From [Phialemoniopsis] sp. UDSM-2020 (taxonomy: Eukaryota > Ascomycota > Sordariomycetes > Thyridiales > Thyridiaceae), in contig JAEILZ010000001.1 in assembly GCA_018873225.1 (NCBI GenBank), positions 4,340,001 to 4,404,000 on the forward strand: DNA of 64,000 bases, read 5' to 3'. The translations under genes and the position numbers were made by a program. Numbering within the stretch: position 1 is the first letter of the stretch; every line of letters begins with the position of its first letter. Positions 20,759 through 31,725 of this stretch are shown here, in pieces. A model generated the notes under the pieces. It was not told the DNA's origin and ran no database searches. It saw only the letters and a list, made by a program, of their open reading frames with translations.

Positions 20759-21213
20759 ATGTCGATATCAAATGAGGCGCTGCAAAAGGTACGTGTCGTC
20801 CAGACCAAAAACTCATGTCTTCTCATATACTAGCACCATAAATGACAAAGGCTGACTTGTTGGATCATCCTTGACTGCAGTTGGTGATGGAGATCGAGCA
20901 ACAGGCCATGCAGGCGCAGCAACAGATCTCCCTGGTGCGGACACAGGTCGCCTCCAAGCAGCGGGAGATGCGGCTAGCACAGCTCACGCGCAGTGAGATG
21001 TCGGCTCTGCCGCCACAGACCGCCGTCTACGAGGGAGTCGGCAAGATGTTTGTGTCAATCCCCACCAAAGACCTGGACGGCAAGCTGGAGAAGCAGGTCA
21101 AGGCGACGGAGCTAGAGATTGAAGGCCTGGGCAAGAAGCTGCACTACCTGGAGACGACCGCCAAGAACAGCCAGGCGCATATTGAGCAGATGTTGAAGGG
21201 TGCGGCGGCTTGA
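20759..21213 (+). CDS. pfd1: Prefoldin subunit 1
   Basis: Two exons (20759-20788 and 20881-21213) give 120 residues, the usual size of this beta-class prefoldin. The first exon codes only MSISNEALQK. The second carries the first coiled-coil helix (LVMEIEQQAMQAQQQISLV, ending REMRLAQLT), the short beta-hairpin core with TAVYEGVGKMFVSIP, and the second helix (LEKQVKATELEIEGLGKK, then LHYLETTAKNSQAHIEQML). MF(V/L)..P after YxGVGKMF is typical of subunit 1. Family knowledge: it is part of the hexameric prefoldin co-chaperone for actin and tubulin. The window thus carries one alpha-class (PFD5) and one beta-class (PFD1) subunit, about 16 kb apart on the same strand. Confidence 0.92.
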
Positions 21214-23452
21214 GGGACTGGAGAGCAAAGGAGCAGTAAGATGGATGGATGGGCGGGAGGATCGCTGTTTCATCCATGCTGTTGGGTCTGGGTTCAAGCA
21301 TGCACAGATCTGCTGCTGCGCTCATGGTCATGGAGGGCGGCAAAGGATCTGGTGATATTGAGGTGCAATATGAAACATGACATGACGGGCCGCATATCGT
21401 CGACGAAACTAAACACTCTCTGATGGAGCTGGGGTGTATTGGAGAAGAGGCTGTGCTGGCTTGAAATAGATCACCAGCGGAGGCTGGGGTATTCGATGGA
21501 TCGACGTGGCTAGGGAAAGTCACGATCGAGTCCATTGTTGGTACTTGGAAGCGAATTTGACAGTTACCGCCGAGCTGTGGAGTTCATGTTGAGTGAGGCA
21601 TGTGATGCTACGATGTTTTGGACATGTTGATGGTTTCAAGAACCGCCGGAAGCCCTCTTGGCAGCCGACCGGGTTAGACGCCGACCCTCGATGCGGCCTC
21701 GCATGGACCAAGCGGTAGAGCGACCGGACGACTGGCCTCTCGCGGCAACATAAAGTGCAATGTGATATTCGGAGCAGAAGTTATCTCCGCCGTCAAAGGC
21801 ATGCCTTGCAGATTGGTATGCTTTGCACCAGGGATGGTTATCCATTTGGTGGTGGTGTATCATCTCTGCGTACACCATTCGTCCAGTCCCCCCCTGTAGA
21901 TTCTGTACCTGAAGAGTGGCGGGGGCTTGGGCAGTGAGGTAGGCTACGTTATTTGCACTTCAGCCCTATCCGCTGAGCACGTCGCATCGATTTGAGTAGA
22001 TGATGTCTTTTCCCCTCCGCCCCTCCGCTCATTCTACCGACTCGCGTAAATGACCCAGGACTCAAGATTGCCCCTCAGCTGATCTGACGCACCTCCAGTG
22101 GCCCAGTCAGTCACTCTTGGACCGACGTTTTGCGACTACACGCTGTGCGCCGTTTCTCAATGTCGATTTGCAATCAAACTTTGCAATTGACCCGCCGTCA
22201 ACCACCGTCAGAGCTCTGGTGCGACTCCGTGCAGCTTAGCTCCGACGTCTCGCTCGCCCACCATCCCGCCCAGCCTCAAAACGCTTCCCCCTCTTGTCAT
22301 GGACCGGGACGCGTCGGGCAGAACCTTGACTCCACCTCACTTGGCTAGCTTCAAGACGCTACTTTGACTAATAGAACTGTTGCACGGGCTGGGCAGCATG
22401 ACATCTTCTCCAGCCTTGGTCTTTGCTCGTGCTTCCCAGCCACCTCACCTCAGTCACAACTTGCACCCATCGCTGCCATGGCAGTCCAATGTCACCATGT
22501 CACTCCGTTTGGCCCCCAACGGCGGCAGCGATGGGATGGGCGACCCAGTTTCCCTTTGAACTGCGCTGCGCATCTGCACGCACATGCATGCATTCGTAAT
22601 TTTAGTACCGGCGAAGTGCGGTCCTAATTCATGCAGCTGCTGACAAGCCTATCCTCGACTGTCTCTCCTCGTCTGCAACCCGTCTCCACACACCGCCAGA
22701 TTGCCCAAATGGCGGACCTCTGGCCTCGGGACCGGGCCAACCAGATTGTGATTCGCGCCCTTTTTTGGCTCGACGAGAGCGGAAGCTGATGCTGCAAGCA
22801 TCGGATCCCTGCCCATCTTGTACAGCCAGTACACGCCGTCCATCTTCAGCCAAGCAGGCCAAGAGGTGTGGCACCTGCCCGGTCCCCCCCTCGTCTCAGG
22901 TCTCGGGTCTTGACTGGCAAAGCTGGGTGCGAATAAGCTGCGACTGGGCTTGACTCCCAGATGAATCTGCAGATTTCACCGTACAGTAGTGACTGTACTT
23001 GCCGCCGGTCGGTAACCTCTAGCTCGACTGGCACACAAAGATGTGATACATGTACTCACGGGTCCATCCCGGCTGCTTGGCCCTTCCCCTCCCTCTCCTC
23101 GTCTCATCTGGCCGTTGACCACCGCACCACGGCGCCGCCGTCAGCCATATCCAATATATGGTGGGCCGCACACCCTTCCTTTTTAAAACACCCCGCTTAC
23201 CCGCTGCTTACGCCTTCTTTCTCCTTCTGTCTCTTCCCTCGCCTGTCAGATACACACGTTCCTATTCTCAGACCAACTGCTTCTGGGATCTGCTCTCGAG
23301 AAGAGGTCTGCGATTCAAGTGACAAGCGTCACTTACACCGTGGTTGGGGTCTTTCAGCGCGTTCATCTGTATCCATATCAAAACTTCCCTTCCTCCTCGA
23401 GCGGGGTTAAGATATAGACATCCGCACCCCGCTTCTCGTGCGGACATCGATC
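21214..23452. other. Long intergenic region
   Basis: The largest gene-free stretch, 2.2 kb. Open frames are short and without family patterns. From about 23080 to 23290 the plus strand is pyrimidine-rich, with a CCAAT at about 23150 and a TTTTTAAAA stretch near 23180-23190. These look like the promoter and long leader of the next gene. Confidence 0.5.
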
Positions 23453-24850
23453 ATGAGCTCCTACACATACGACGACTCCGACGAGGAGCTCGACGTCCGG
23501 ATCCATCGCCATCGCTCCCCACCGGAGCGCCGAGGCCCGGCGCCTGTTCATTATGTCGAGGCCCGGCGTCCGGCCCGGCCCCAGAGCTACTATGCCACCG
23601 GCCCCAACTATCTGGTGCCGGAGAACCGGATTGTTGTCGCATCGCGATCCCGTTCTCGTGATCGCTCACGCTCACGCGAACGTCGGTCCTCGCCGCCGAC
23701 GTCTCAAGCCCCTCCGGCGCCCATTGTCATCAACAACTACCAGAATCACAACAGTGATTCCGATGACGACTCATGGGAAGAGCACCATCATCACCGCTCG
23801 ACCCACAGCAGCCACTCTCGCTCACGGGCCACCTCGGCCGCCAACAGCGGCGCTCTCATCGCTCCGGCCCAAGCATACATGACGCGCGAGGAGTATGAGC
23901 TTGAGCAGACCCGCCGTGAGCTTGAGGAACTCCGCCTCGCCCAGATCCGCCGGAGCGGCCAGGACGATCGCGACAAAGATCGCCGCCGCCACGAGGACTG
24001 GGAGCTGAAGCACACGCGTCGCGAGCTCGACGACATCCGCTCGCAGCAGACCCGGGAGCGCGAGGACCGCCAGCGCCAAAAGGAGATGAATGACCAGGCC
24101 GAGCTGCAGAGGGCCAAGCGCGAGCTCGACGAGATCAAGCGCCGTGAGGACGCCGAGGCAGAGAAGAAACGCATCAAGAAGGAGCTCGAGATGAAGCGCC
24201 TCGAGGAGGAGGCCCGCGCCAAGGAGGAAGAGGAGCGTCGCGAGAAGGCCGAGAAGGACGCCATCGAGAAGTACAAGCAAAAGGAGCTCGAGCGCCGCGA
24301 GAAGGAGAAGCGCGAGAAGGAGCAGGCCGAGAAGGAGTACCAGCGGCGTCTACAGGAGGACCTGATCAACTCGGGCGTCGACGAGAAGGACATCAAGGCC
24401 ATCATCAAGAAGGAGAAGATCAGGCGCGCCGAGAAGGAGGAGGCCAAGGAGCGCCAGACCTACACCCGCATGGCCCGCCGACATCTGTCGCTCGAGACGC
24501 TGCGCGTGTACGGCATCGACTATGAGTATGACAAGGTAAGCACCACCAAGATTAGGAGGCCACGGTTCAATTCCAGAATGATATGTGCTGACACGATTCG
24601 GAAGCAGGATCCCAACTACCTGGTCGTCAAGCGCTGGGTTCCCGAGGACGAGCAGGACATCCTGTGGCGCCACACCAAGATCATCCGCGAGAAGCGCGAG
24701 CGTGCGCTGTACGTCGAGATCGACGAGGGGAGGAAGCCGAAGAAGTCGTCCAAGCTCGAGCCCGAGTTCGAGTGGGTGCGCAAGAAGGAGCACTCGCGCC
24801 GCCGCAGCAAGTCTCCGGGCCTGCTAATGTACCTGGCCGGAGCGAGGTAA
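23453..24850 (+). CDS. Fungal SR-rich coiled-coil protein, unknown function
   Basis: Two exons (23453-24535, 24608-24850) code for 441 residues. The start is the first ATG; the open frame extends back only to a GTG at 23438. The N-terminal 130 residues are disordered with SR/RS dipeptides (SRSRSRDRSRSRERRSS) and a His/Ser-rich run. Residues about 140-340 form a highly charged single helix or coiled coil (ELxxxRRELExxR and KKELEMKRLEEEAR patterns). The C-terminus (about 340-425) is the conserved part: MARRHLSLETLRVYGIDYEYD, then NYLVVKRWVPEDEQDILWRH. I recall this tail as a fungal domain of unknown function (possibly DUF8035), from memory only. The 72-nt intron is in frame and stop-free, but has a TGCTGAC branch and GTAAGC donor. 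Confidence 0.8.
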   Translation: MSSYTYDDSDEELDVRIHRHRSPPERRGPAPVHYVEARRPARPQSYYATGPNYLVPENRIVVASRSRSRDRSRSRERRSSPPTSQAPPAPIVINNYQNHNSDSDDDSWEEHHHHRSTHSSHSRSRATSAANSGALIAPAQAYMTREEYELEQTRRELEELRLAQIRRSGQDDRDKDRRRHEDWELKHTRRELDDIRSQQTREREDRQRQKEMNDQAELQRAKRELDEIKRREDAEAEKKRIKKELEMKRLEEEARAKEEEERREKAEKDAIEKYKQKELERREKEKREKEQAEKEYQRRLQEDLINSGVDEKDIKAIIKKEKIRRAEKEEAKERQTYTRMARRHLSLETLRVYGIDYEYDKVSTTKIRRPRFNSRMICADTIRKQDPNYLVVKRWVPEDEQDILWRHTKIIREKRERALYVEIDEGRKPKKSSKLEPEFEWVRKKEHSRRRSKSPGLLMYLAGAR

Positions 24851-25405
24851 AAAAGAAAATTCATGTTGACGAAGCCGTGGGAGGGAACTTACGCCGCCAT
24901 GTCTGTCGGGACTCTCTGCTCAACTGGTCATGTTTGCCTAGACTGCTTTGCTATCGACGGTTTTCGCTTTGATTTCTTCCTTTTTCTGCTTTTTCTCGGC
25001 ATACGGTTGTGGATTCATACAAAGGCACCTTCGTGTGTCTCGCGAGCGGGTTCTTTTTCTGGGGGAAAATACGGGACGAGCTATGATGAACGATATAGCA
25101 AATTAAATATTTTGTTGTTCTATTTTAATGCTTCCCTGTAACACCTGCTGAGTCGAGATATGAAGCCCGCCAACCCTTTTGCCCGTGGGGGTATCAAAAA
25201 GATGTAGTTTCGCCCCGGTCTTGTTTTCCCGTGTTGTTGCTATTGTTACATATCTAGATATACATGTGACGCTTGTTGTATGCTGTCGCATTTGTGACCG
25301 TATGCAGACGATGTGTGTATGTGAGGTTTGTAGAGGTTGCCTCCCCGGCCGATCGGGCAACCCAAAACCTTTCGCTCCTTCCCGATCTCGCCGATATAAT
25401 AAATC
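24851..25405. other. Intergenic between convergent genes
   Basis: 3' flanks of the SR/coiled-coil gene and HEM25. No further gene, repeat or RNA was recognised. Confidence 0.5.
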
Positions 25406-26480
25406 TTACAAGACGTCCTCCCGCCTCTTGTCAAACGTCGTCTCGGCGCGGCGGATCAGCTCCTCGTACAGCGTCCACGCGAGCGCCGAGCTCATGGCCT
25501 TGCGGCTCATGCGCAGGGCCAGGCCGTCCCACATGGACCGGAACCCTTCCTCGGTGAGCATGCGCCGCGCCGCGTGCGCCATGTTGCGGTACTCGGCGGG
25601 CTGCAGCTGGATGCGCGTCTTGACGGCGTCAAAGGGGTTCGATATGACGGAGCACACGGTCGCGGCGAGCACGCCCGAGGAGAAGTTGATGGCCGCGGCG
25701 CGCGACATGCCCATACTGCTGCTCCGGTCGTCTGTTGCGGTGGTTGTGGTGGTAGGGTATAAGCGGCTCAGGGTGCGCTTGGACTGCTCGTAGAAGAGGA
25801 CGTAGAAGCCGGCGTAGGGGGCGTCGCGGATGGCCGTGGCGCCGAAGCCCGCGAAGAACCCCTTGGGCCCCTCGGTGCGCAGGATGTCCCTGCCCGCGCC
25901 GAGGACGGACTTGTAGGCGTAGAAGCTCGACTCGTAGCGCACCTTGATGACGGTCAGGGGCATGAGGACGAGGCCCGCGAAGGCGCGGGCCGCGGCGCCC
26001 GAGAGCATGTTGGCCGCGGCGCCGAGGCGGACGAGGCTGCTCGAGTGCTGGTGCTGCTGCGCCGCCAGCACGGCGGAGGCGGAAGAGGAGGGGAGGGCGG
26101 TTGTAGACAGGCGCGAGACATTCTGGCGGATGGCGTTGAGGGTGGTGAAGTAGATGGCGGAGCCGAAGCCCGTGCGCAGGGCCGAGGGGACGGTGCCGCG
26201 CCAGAGGGCGGGCAGGCCGCGCGGGGAGGAGCGGATCTCGGCGAGGGACTGGAGGAGGGAGTGGTGGCCCGACTGCTGGACGCGGGTCTTGAGGAGGTCG
26301 ATGGGCTGGAGGAGGACGGCTGAGAGCACGCCCGAGCCTAGGCCGGCGGCGAAGTGGAAGGCTGGCGCAGAAGCTGTCAGTCTTTTTGGGGTCTGAAGGG
26401 AACACTCGGTTGGATAGGTAGGTTTTTCCCTATCACTTACTCGACTTTGAACCGGCCTTGCGAGCGCCGCCATCGGACAT
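25406..26480 (-). CDS. hem25: Mitochondrial glycine carrier HEM25 (SLC25A38)
   Basis: Two exons (26480-26441, 26361-25406) give 331 residues. The real start lies upstream of the open frame's apparent one: ATG 26480 opens a 40-nt exon ([13 protein letters not shown]) spliced through a 79-nt intron to [16 protein letters not shown]. Three carrier repeats are present. Repeat 1 has [12 protein letters not shown] (P33, D35, K38), repeat 2 has [17 protein letters not shown] and repeat 3 has [14 protein letters not shown]. Thr in place of the acidic residue in repeat 2, with the RYES that follows, is characteristic of this carrier rather than of nucleotide carriers. Family knowledge: HEM25 brings glycine into mitochondria for the first step of haem synthesis. 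A Ser/Gln/His insert of about 25 residues separates repeats 1 and 2. Confidence 0.9.
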
Positions 26481-27145
26481 TGCGGAAGGTGGTGTTCGAG
26501 CAGTTGGGTGGGTTGCCTGGACCGTGGTCGGAAGCCCGGGCATCAGTAGAGAGCTTTGCGTCCAGCGCAATTGGGATGTCTCTGCAGAGGAGAGAAGCTA
26601 TAAGGAAAAGTTATCGGGTCATTGTGCGATTGTCAGAATGTCACCCTCTGGGGTCTTGGTCCGAGATATGCAGCAAAGATAGGTATGGCGATGTATGCGG
26701 ATTATAAAACGCAGGCAAGGCTTCTCCGGAATACCATGAGTCAAGATGTTGTACCTTGTGGCGTGGAGTAAGCAGATAAAGCTGAGCTCTAGTGGCTCGG
26801 CTCGAGCATCGCGCGCTAGAAAGTGAGGTTTTGATGGAGCTGCTATGACGGCACTAGAATTGAATGTGGAAGGGTCTCGCGGGCTTTGGCGACAGGGATC
26901 TCGATACCCAGTCATCAGAATACGACCACGAATCCGGCTTGTCCCGGACGATGGCAACGACTTCAATATCGCTTTTCAGTTAGACAGGCTTAGAGTCCTT
27001 TATCCATCCATTTTAGTGGTTTGGTTTTCAAAAGATCAGAATTGGAGATCGATAGCTCGACACTCACACAAATATATCAACATTACTAGCTAATCTGGAC
27101 TTTGATACATCGGTGCTTCTTCATAAAAATGGTATCAACTTGTAT
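26481..27145. other. Intergenic
   Basis: Between HEM25 and COG8, both on the minus strand. It should hold the HEM25 promoter and the COG8 3' end. Nothing else is recognised. Confidence 0.5.
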
Positions 27146-28459
27146 CTACTTCAAGTTCTTCTCTTTTGAATCCCCCACGATTGACTCCAGACGACCGGCA
27201 AGCAATCGGTGGCGTTTGACCACCTCGACCCATTCGTCCTCAGCCTCGCTGCCGACATCGAGCGTCGCCAGGAACAGTCCAAAGTCACCACCTAACCTCC
27301 CCAAACTGCCCGCACAGTACAGCACCTGAGTGAGCAGACTATCCCGTGAAGCCTGGTCCTTGACAGTAGGGAGATAATGGCGCAGAGTTTCTAGTAGCAT
27401 GTCCACTAGATATAGCGGGAAAGTCGATAACGCGGCAGGTAGAGGCTCGAGGGGATCTTGAGGCTGCGTCTCAACCTCTTCCGCCTGGACGGGTGGCGGG
27501 AAGATGCTTCGAAACATGGAGACGATTGCGAAGCTCTGCTCGCGGAATATTTCAATGTATCGCTTCAGATACCTCTCTGTTTGCTGCCCGCCGGACCAAG
27601 CATTGCCGCTGCCGATAGATTTCTGCCGCGCCTTCTCCTGGTCTGCCAGCTCACGTAGAGGGTCGAGAGCTTCCAGCATGGTCATCAGCGTTGCGAGACG
27701 GCATACAAGGAAGATGGCTCCTAGGACGCGCTCCTGAGAGCTGTGGCCATGCCCCAAGCTCCCAGGTGATTCAAGATCCGGTAATATTCGGCGGAGCCAA
27801 CTTATCGTTCTCAACGAAGCTGCCAGTTTCAGACTGGGTGATTTGAGAGATAAGATGAGGCTGGCGGCCATTGCTCGCATAGAGTCATCAGCCTGTGCCG
27901 ATATCGATGTCACTAATGGCGACTTTGGGTAGAGTGAGTGTAAGCGCCTGATGTGGCCGTTGAGATCCAAGGCAGAGGAGTAGTTGACGGGCGCAGTCGA
28001 TATGGCCGAGTTGAGCAGCGTGGGCAGCTCAAGCACGTCGACAAGCCGTTCGCCATTGCGAGATAGAAGTAGCGCACGTTTCCGCTTAGCTAGTATCTCG
28101 TTCTCGCTGGCCTTGTTGTATGTCGTTGAGAACCGCACGGCCTCATTGTCAAGCTTGGGAATAGCATTGCGAAGCTCAGCAGTGCTGGTGGCAAGGGCTG
28201 GTAATGCAGTCCGGAGAGAAGCGTGCTGTGAAGCCGACTCAATAATAGGCTTGTGTGACTTTTTTGATAGACTCTGCAACGAGAGCAAGAGGCTATGTGA
28301 TGACTGAGAGAGGGCCTGGGGCTCTGTCGTCTCAAGCGATGAGAGAGGTTTTGAGGTGAGACTTTCGAGATAGCTCAGAGCCTCGGGATCTGGCGTCGTG
28401 GGAAGAGGCGAAGCAGCTCCTGATTGTGACCTCAAAAGGTCATATAGAAGGTCTGCCAT
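27146..28459 (-). CDS. cog8: Conserved oligomeric Golgi complex subunit 8 (Dor1)
   Basis: A single exon of 437 residues from ATG 28459; the open frame runs back to a GTG, which I did not use. The Dor1 domain covers most of the protein: the start MADLLYDLLRS, PEALSYLESLTSKPLSSLE, then a helical stretch with LDNEAVRFSTTYNKASENE, VDVLELPTLLNSAI and a conserved LDLNGHIRRLHSLYP. The middle has RTISWLRRILPDL and the C-terminal half ERYLKRYIEIFREQSFAIVS. Family knowledge: COG8 belongs to lobe B of the COG tether, which captures retrograde vesicles at the Golgi and so supports glycosylation. The size is smaller than metazoan COG8 but usual for filamentous fungi. SGM1, another Golgi tether, lies about 10 kb away. 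Confidence 0.9.
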   Translation of the reverse strand: MADLLYDLLRSQSGAASPLPTTPDPEALSYLESLTSKPLSSLETTEPQALSQSSHSLLLSLQSLSKKSHKPIIESASQHASLRTALPALATSTAELRNAIPKLDNEAVRFSTTYNKASENEILAKRKRALLLSRNGERLVDVLELPTLLNSAISTAPVNYSSALDLNGHIRRLHSLYPKSPLVTSISAQADDSMRAMAASLILSLKSPSLKLAASLRTISWLRRILPDLESPGSLGHGHSSQERVLGAIFLVCRLATLMTMLEALDPLRELADQEKARQKSIGSGNAWSGGQQTERYLKRYIEIFREQSFAIVSMFRSIFPPPVQAEEVETQPQDPLEPLPAALSTFPLYLVDMLLETLRHYLPTVKDQASRDSLLTQVLYCAGSLGRLGGDFGLFLATLDVGSEAEDEWVEVVKRHRLLAGRLESIVGDSKEKNLK

Positions 28460-29668
28460 TGTTGCTGCCACCACCTAACTGGCCGCTCATGCTCCTCGAG
28501 CCAAGCCAAGTACACGCGTCGTAGGTCTCTTCGAGGGCCACCGCTCAAATGCCCCGAGGATTGATATAGACAATGAAATACCGCTTGCCCACGAGGCAGA
28601 GTGTAGCAGTCCCCTATACCAATAGCCGCTCTGAGTCCAGTCCTTTGCACTGTTGCTCGGGCTCGGTTCTCTCACACAGCTGCTCTCAAGACGTCTCAAA
28701 GTCGGGCATGTACATGCATTGATGAATCGTGGCTCTTGGTGGGGCTGGCTGCTGGGCGAAGGGTGCCAGGGTGAGACAGAGCAAACACATGTGCCTTGCG
28801 GCATGCGTGTGTGACACTTCAGGCACAGCTCAGGTGCTAGTGGCGCCTGAGAATACTGCTACCAGCTCTTTGTGCGCCATTCTTTAGGGGCCTGGTCAGC
28901 CGCTCCAGGAGACCCTGGTCAGGCCGCGCAGTGGACCGTGGCTTGAGCTTCAGGTAGTGGGATAGCCCTCCACTGAGGAGCTGCTGGGAGTGGGGCCTTC
29001 GAAGCCGATAATCGCTTATCATAGGCTGGCGGAAGTAGCGGCTACCTGCCTACAGGCAGCGGGCGGGCCAAGATCCAAAGTAGTGGCTACGTCAGATCTG
29101 CTGCCGGATCTGGATAGCGTCCCAACAAAGCCAGGGTCAGGGTCCTCCTTCTCCTCCTTCCTCTCCTCCAAAGCTTCCAGGGTTACGTATCCATGCCTTA
29201 GATCTCTCTTGACTTACAAACCTCGACTCTGACTTTGACTTTGACTTTGACTTTCCCAACCTGCAAGTTGTCCTGAGGACTGCGCACTGATTTGCCCTTG
29301 TGAGGCCTCGAAAGACTGGCACTAGTTAGTTGCCTTTTGCTTCTTTGCATATAAGAGAGGTCCGTCGAGCACCAGCAACCTCTCATAGAGATCAAACCTC
29401 TAGGCCAGCACCCCCTCACGCCAGGTCACCTGCTTCCCTAGACCGCTTGTCAGGGTCCTGTGCCGACTCGACTTCAACTTCCTGCCCCGATCCGGCCAGT
29501 CGGCTGCCTAGGCCCAGTGATCCATCACTGCCTCGTAGTAGCAGGGTACCGTCACCCCTCTCCAGTCTATATATCTCGTCGATCCCTATGCTTCGTCTTC
29601 GTCGCACTTGGATCCAAGATTCTGAGCAAGGCTAACTAACAAGTGGATTGAGTAGGCAGGAACTCGCT
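28460..29668. other. Intergenic, divergent promoters
   Basis: About 1.2 kb between COG8 and the TLC-domain gene. No gene was supported. A short tandem repeat at 29231-29254 is listed separately. Confidence 0.5.
29231..29254 (+). repeat. Short tandem repeat (GACTTT)4
   Basis: Four exact copies of GACTTT, preceded by a degenerate GACTCT at 29225. The site is about 415 nt upstream of the TLC gene start. It is a candidate variable microsatellite. Confidence 0.9.
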
Positions 29669-30785
29669 ATGAGAGATCCATTTCCGCCCATACCTGCCTT
29701 GAGCAGGGCAGTGCAGCCTTTCGCCGACAAGTACAACTTTCCGGTCCTTCCCCTCCATGTCCACGAAGTTGTCTTCGCCGTCGGCTTCTATACATTCATT
29801 CACCTCGTCGTGTCGCCATGGCTATCGATGAAATGGTTCCCTCAGTACTATCCCATAAAGTCGAGAGGGAAGAGAGTGAACTGGGACTCGCACGTCGTCT
29901 CCCTCGTGCAGAGCACGCTCATCAACGCTCTGGCCCTGTACGTCATGATATTTGACGACGAGCGCAGGCAGATGGACTGGGAGCAAAGGATATATGGCTA
30001 CACCGGCATGTCGGGGCTCGTTCAGTCCATGGCTGCTGGGTACTTTATCTGGGACTTGATCACAACCCTCGCCTATGTAGACGTCTTCGGCCTTGGACTT
30101 CTAGCCCATGCCTCTAGTGCGCTGCTGGTCTATTCCTTTGGCTACGTAAGTGCCGTACAATCCCTCCAGCTTTGATTTTGAGGCCCGGTGTAAGCTGACA
30201 CGCGCATTGCAGAGACCGTTCCTGAATTACTACGGATGCACATTCATCCTGTATGAGCTCTCGACGCCATTCCTCAACATCCACTGGTTCTTTGACAAAC
30301 TCAACATGACCGGCTCCAAGGCACAACTGTATAATGGCATCACTCTCCTTTTCACCTTCTTCTCGTGCCGCCTGATCTGGGGAACCTTCCAGTCCGGCTG
30401 CGTCTACGTAGACATGTGGAAGGCCATCCACACTGGCCCAACCATGCCTTTCTCTACCGAGACCCCGAGAAATGCCTCCATTGCATATGGCAATGACGAT
30501 ATCATGGTCTTCGCCAAGGATGCGACTCCGATTCCGGTCTGGCTGGCCGGCTTGTACGTAGGCAGCAATGTCGTGCTCAACACCTTGAATTGGCACTGGT
30601 TCTTCAAGATGATCAAGGCTGTCCGGAAGCGTTTCGAGCCAGCCAAGGAGGCGCCTCAAGAGAAGCTCGACAGCAGCACTGCGACTGGTGCCAAGATTGG
30701 CCTGGACAAGCTGGAGGAGCTGCGACGCCGCGCCGTTCCCAATGTCGTTCCTGCCATAGTGGACGACTTTGCTGAAATGCAATGA
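29669..30785 (+). CDS. TLC-domain membrane protein
   Basis: Two exons (29669-30145, 30213-30785) give 349 residues; the start is ATG 29669, though the open frame reaches back to a TTG. Six or more hydrophobic segments are visible. After the first (VVFAVGFYTFIHLVV) come the family patterns WDSHVVSLVQSTLINALALY, GYFIWDLITTLAYVDVFG, LLAHASSALLVYSFGYRPFLNYYGC and LYELSTPFLNIHWFFDKL. The HxxSA element and ELSTPFLN are diagnostic of the TLC (TRAM-LAG1-CLN8) fold as seen in TMEM56/TLCD-type proteins. The lack of a LAG1 motif argues against it being the ceramide synthase itself. The tail is basic and helical. Likely location is the ER or Golgi; function in lipid trafficking or sensing is inference. 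Confidence 0.85.
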
Positions 30786-31215
30786 AACCGAGTACGAACC
30801 TTTCAACCGCAGTCCTGTAGACGACCTTAGGTTTTGACGAGTAATTAATCATATGGACGAATCACCAGCATAATGGAGTTTGGGGCGTGTCTTTACGGAG
30901 GTCTAGCTTTCTTCTACTCAATACACAACAATGTTTAGCCGGAGCCGATGAATAGGTTGAGTTATGAATCTATTCCCGATGGGCTTCAAACCCAAGGGTT
31001 TAGTTCTAATACTGCAAAATCTCTTAAAAAAAACAGTGGTTGTGGTATCAATACAAAGGCCAGCTTCATCCGAAACAGGGCGTCTCCTCTTCCCCAGGCA
31101 GCATGACATTACTCGGCTGATCGATGCCCACAAGTGAAGCGCTTGTTGCGTCTTTTCGGAGGTTCGCATCTCAGCCAAAGATACTGGGCCAAATTTTGGA
31201 CCTCGAAAGAGGAGC
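30786..31215. other. Intergenic between convergent genes
   Basis: 3' flanks of the TLC gene and the small secreted protein gene. Nothing else is recognised. Confidence 0.5.
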
Positions 31216-31725
31216 TCAGCGGCCAGTCAGCCCGCCAGTCAGTCCGCCGACCAGGCTGCCGAGGCCACCGGCATCGCCACCTGCACCCGTACCGGACGAC
31301 GCAGCGGGAGGCTGGGCGCTTCCGGTTCCGGAACCGCCACCGGTAAGCCCACCCGTGAGCCCGCCGAGCAGGCCACCGAGCAGATCGCCTGCGCCACCCG
31401 CACCACCGGCTCCGTTGCTCGCGCCGCCGCCGTTGCCGCCGCCGAGCAGGCCGCCGAGGAGCTGCTCGATCTCTCCGCTGGTGAGGCCGTCTAGCAAGCT
31501 GGTTATGGTGTCGAGGGGGTTTCTGTTGTGTGATGATATGTTTAGCAATTGGGGACTGGATAATGATCTTGGGGAGAGTTGTGGTTTCACTTACCCTCCG
31601 GTTGCCTGGCGCTCCTTGACGACGGGGGTGAAGGGCGTGTTGGTCTCTGACTTGACGAAGGGCAGGGCGGTGGAGAGGGCGGCGAGGCCGGACAAGGTCG
31701 TGAGGACGATGGTCTGGAAATGCAT
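31216..31725 (-). CDS. Small secreted Gly/Leu-rich protein
   Basis: Two exons (31725-31595, 31522-31216) joined by a 72-nt intron (GTAAGT/CAG) give 145 residues. Residues 1-20 (MHFQTIVLTTLSGLAALSTA) look like a signal peptide. A short pro-like segment with KER (37-39) follows. The mature part starts with NPLDTITSLLDGLTSGEIEQLL and becomes a low-complexity run of LLGGLLGG, LTGGLTGG and GGAGGAG units, ending GGLTGGLTGR. No Cys is present, so this is not a hydrophobin or a disulfide-rich effector. Its build is that of a small secreted, possibly cell-wall or surface-associated protein. Function is unknown. A good TATA element lies about 250 nt upstream on the same strand, unlike most housekeeping neighbours. 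Confidence 0.75.

Noticed and set aside
21214..23452. Search for a non-coding RNA or transposon remnant in the longest gap
   Set aside because: No terminal repeats, RNA motif or coding relic could be recognised by eye.
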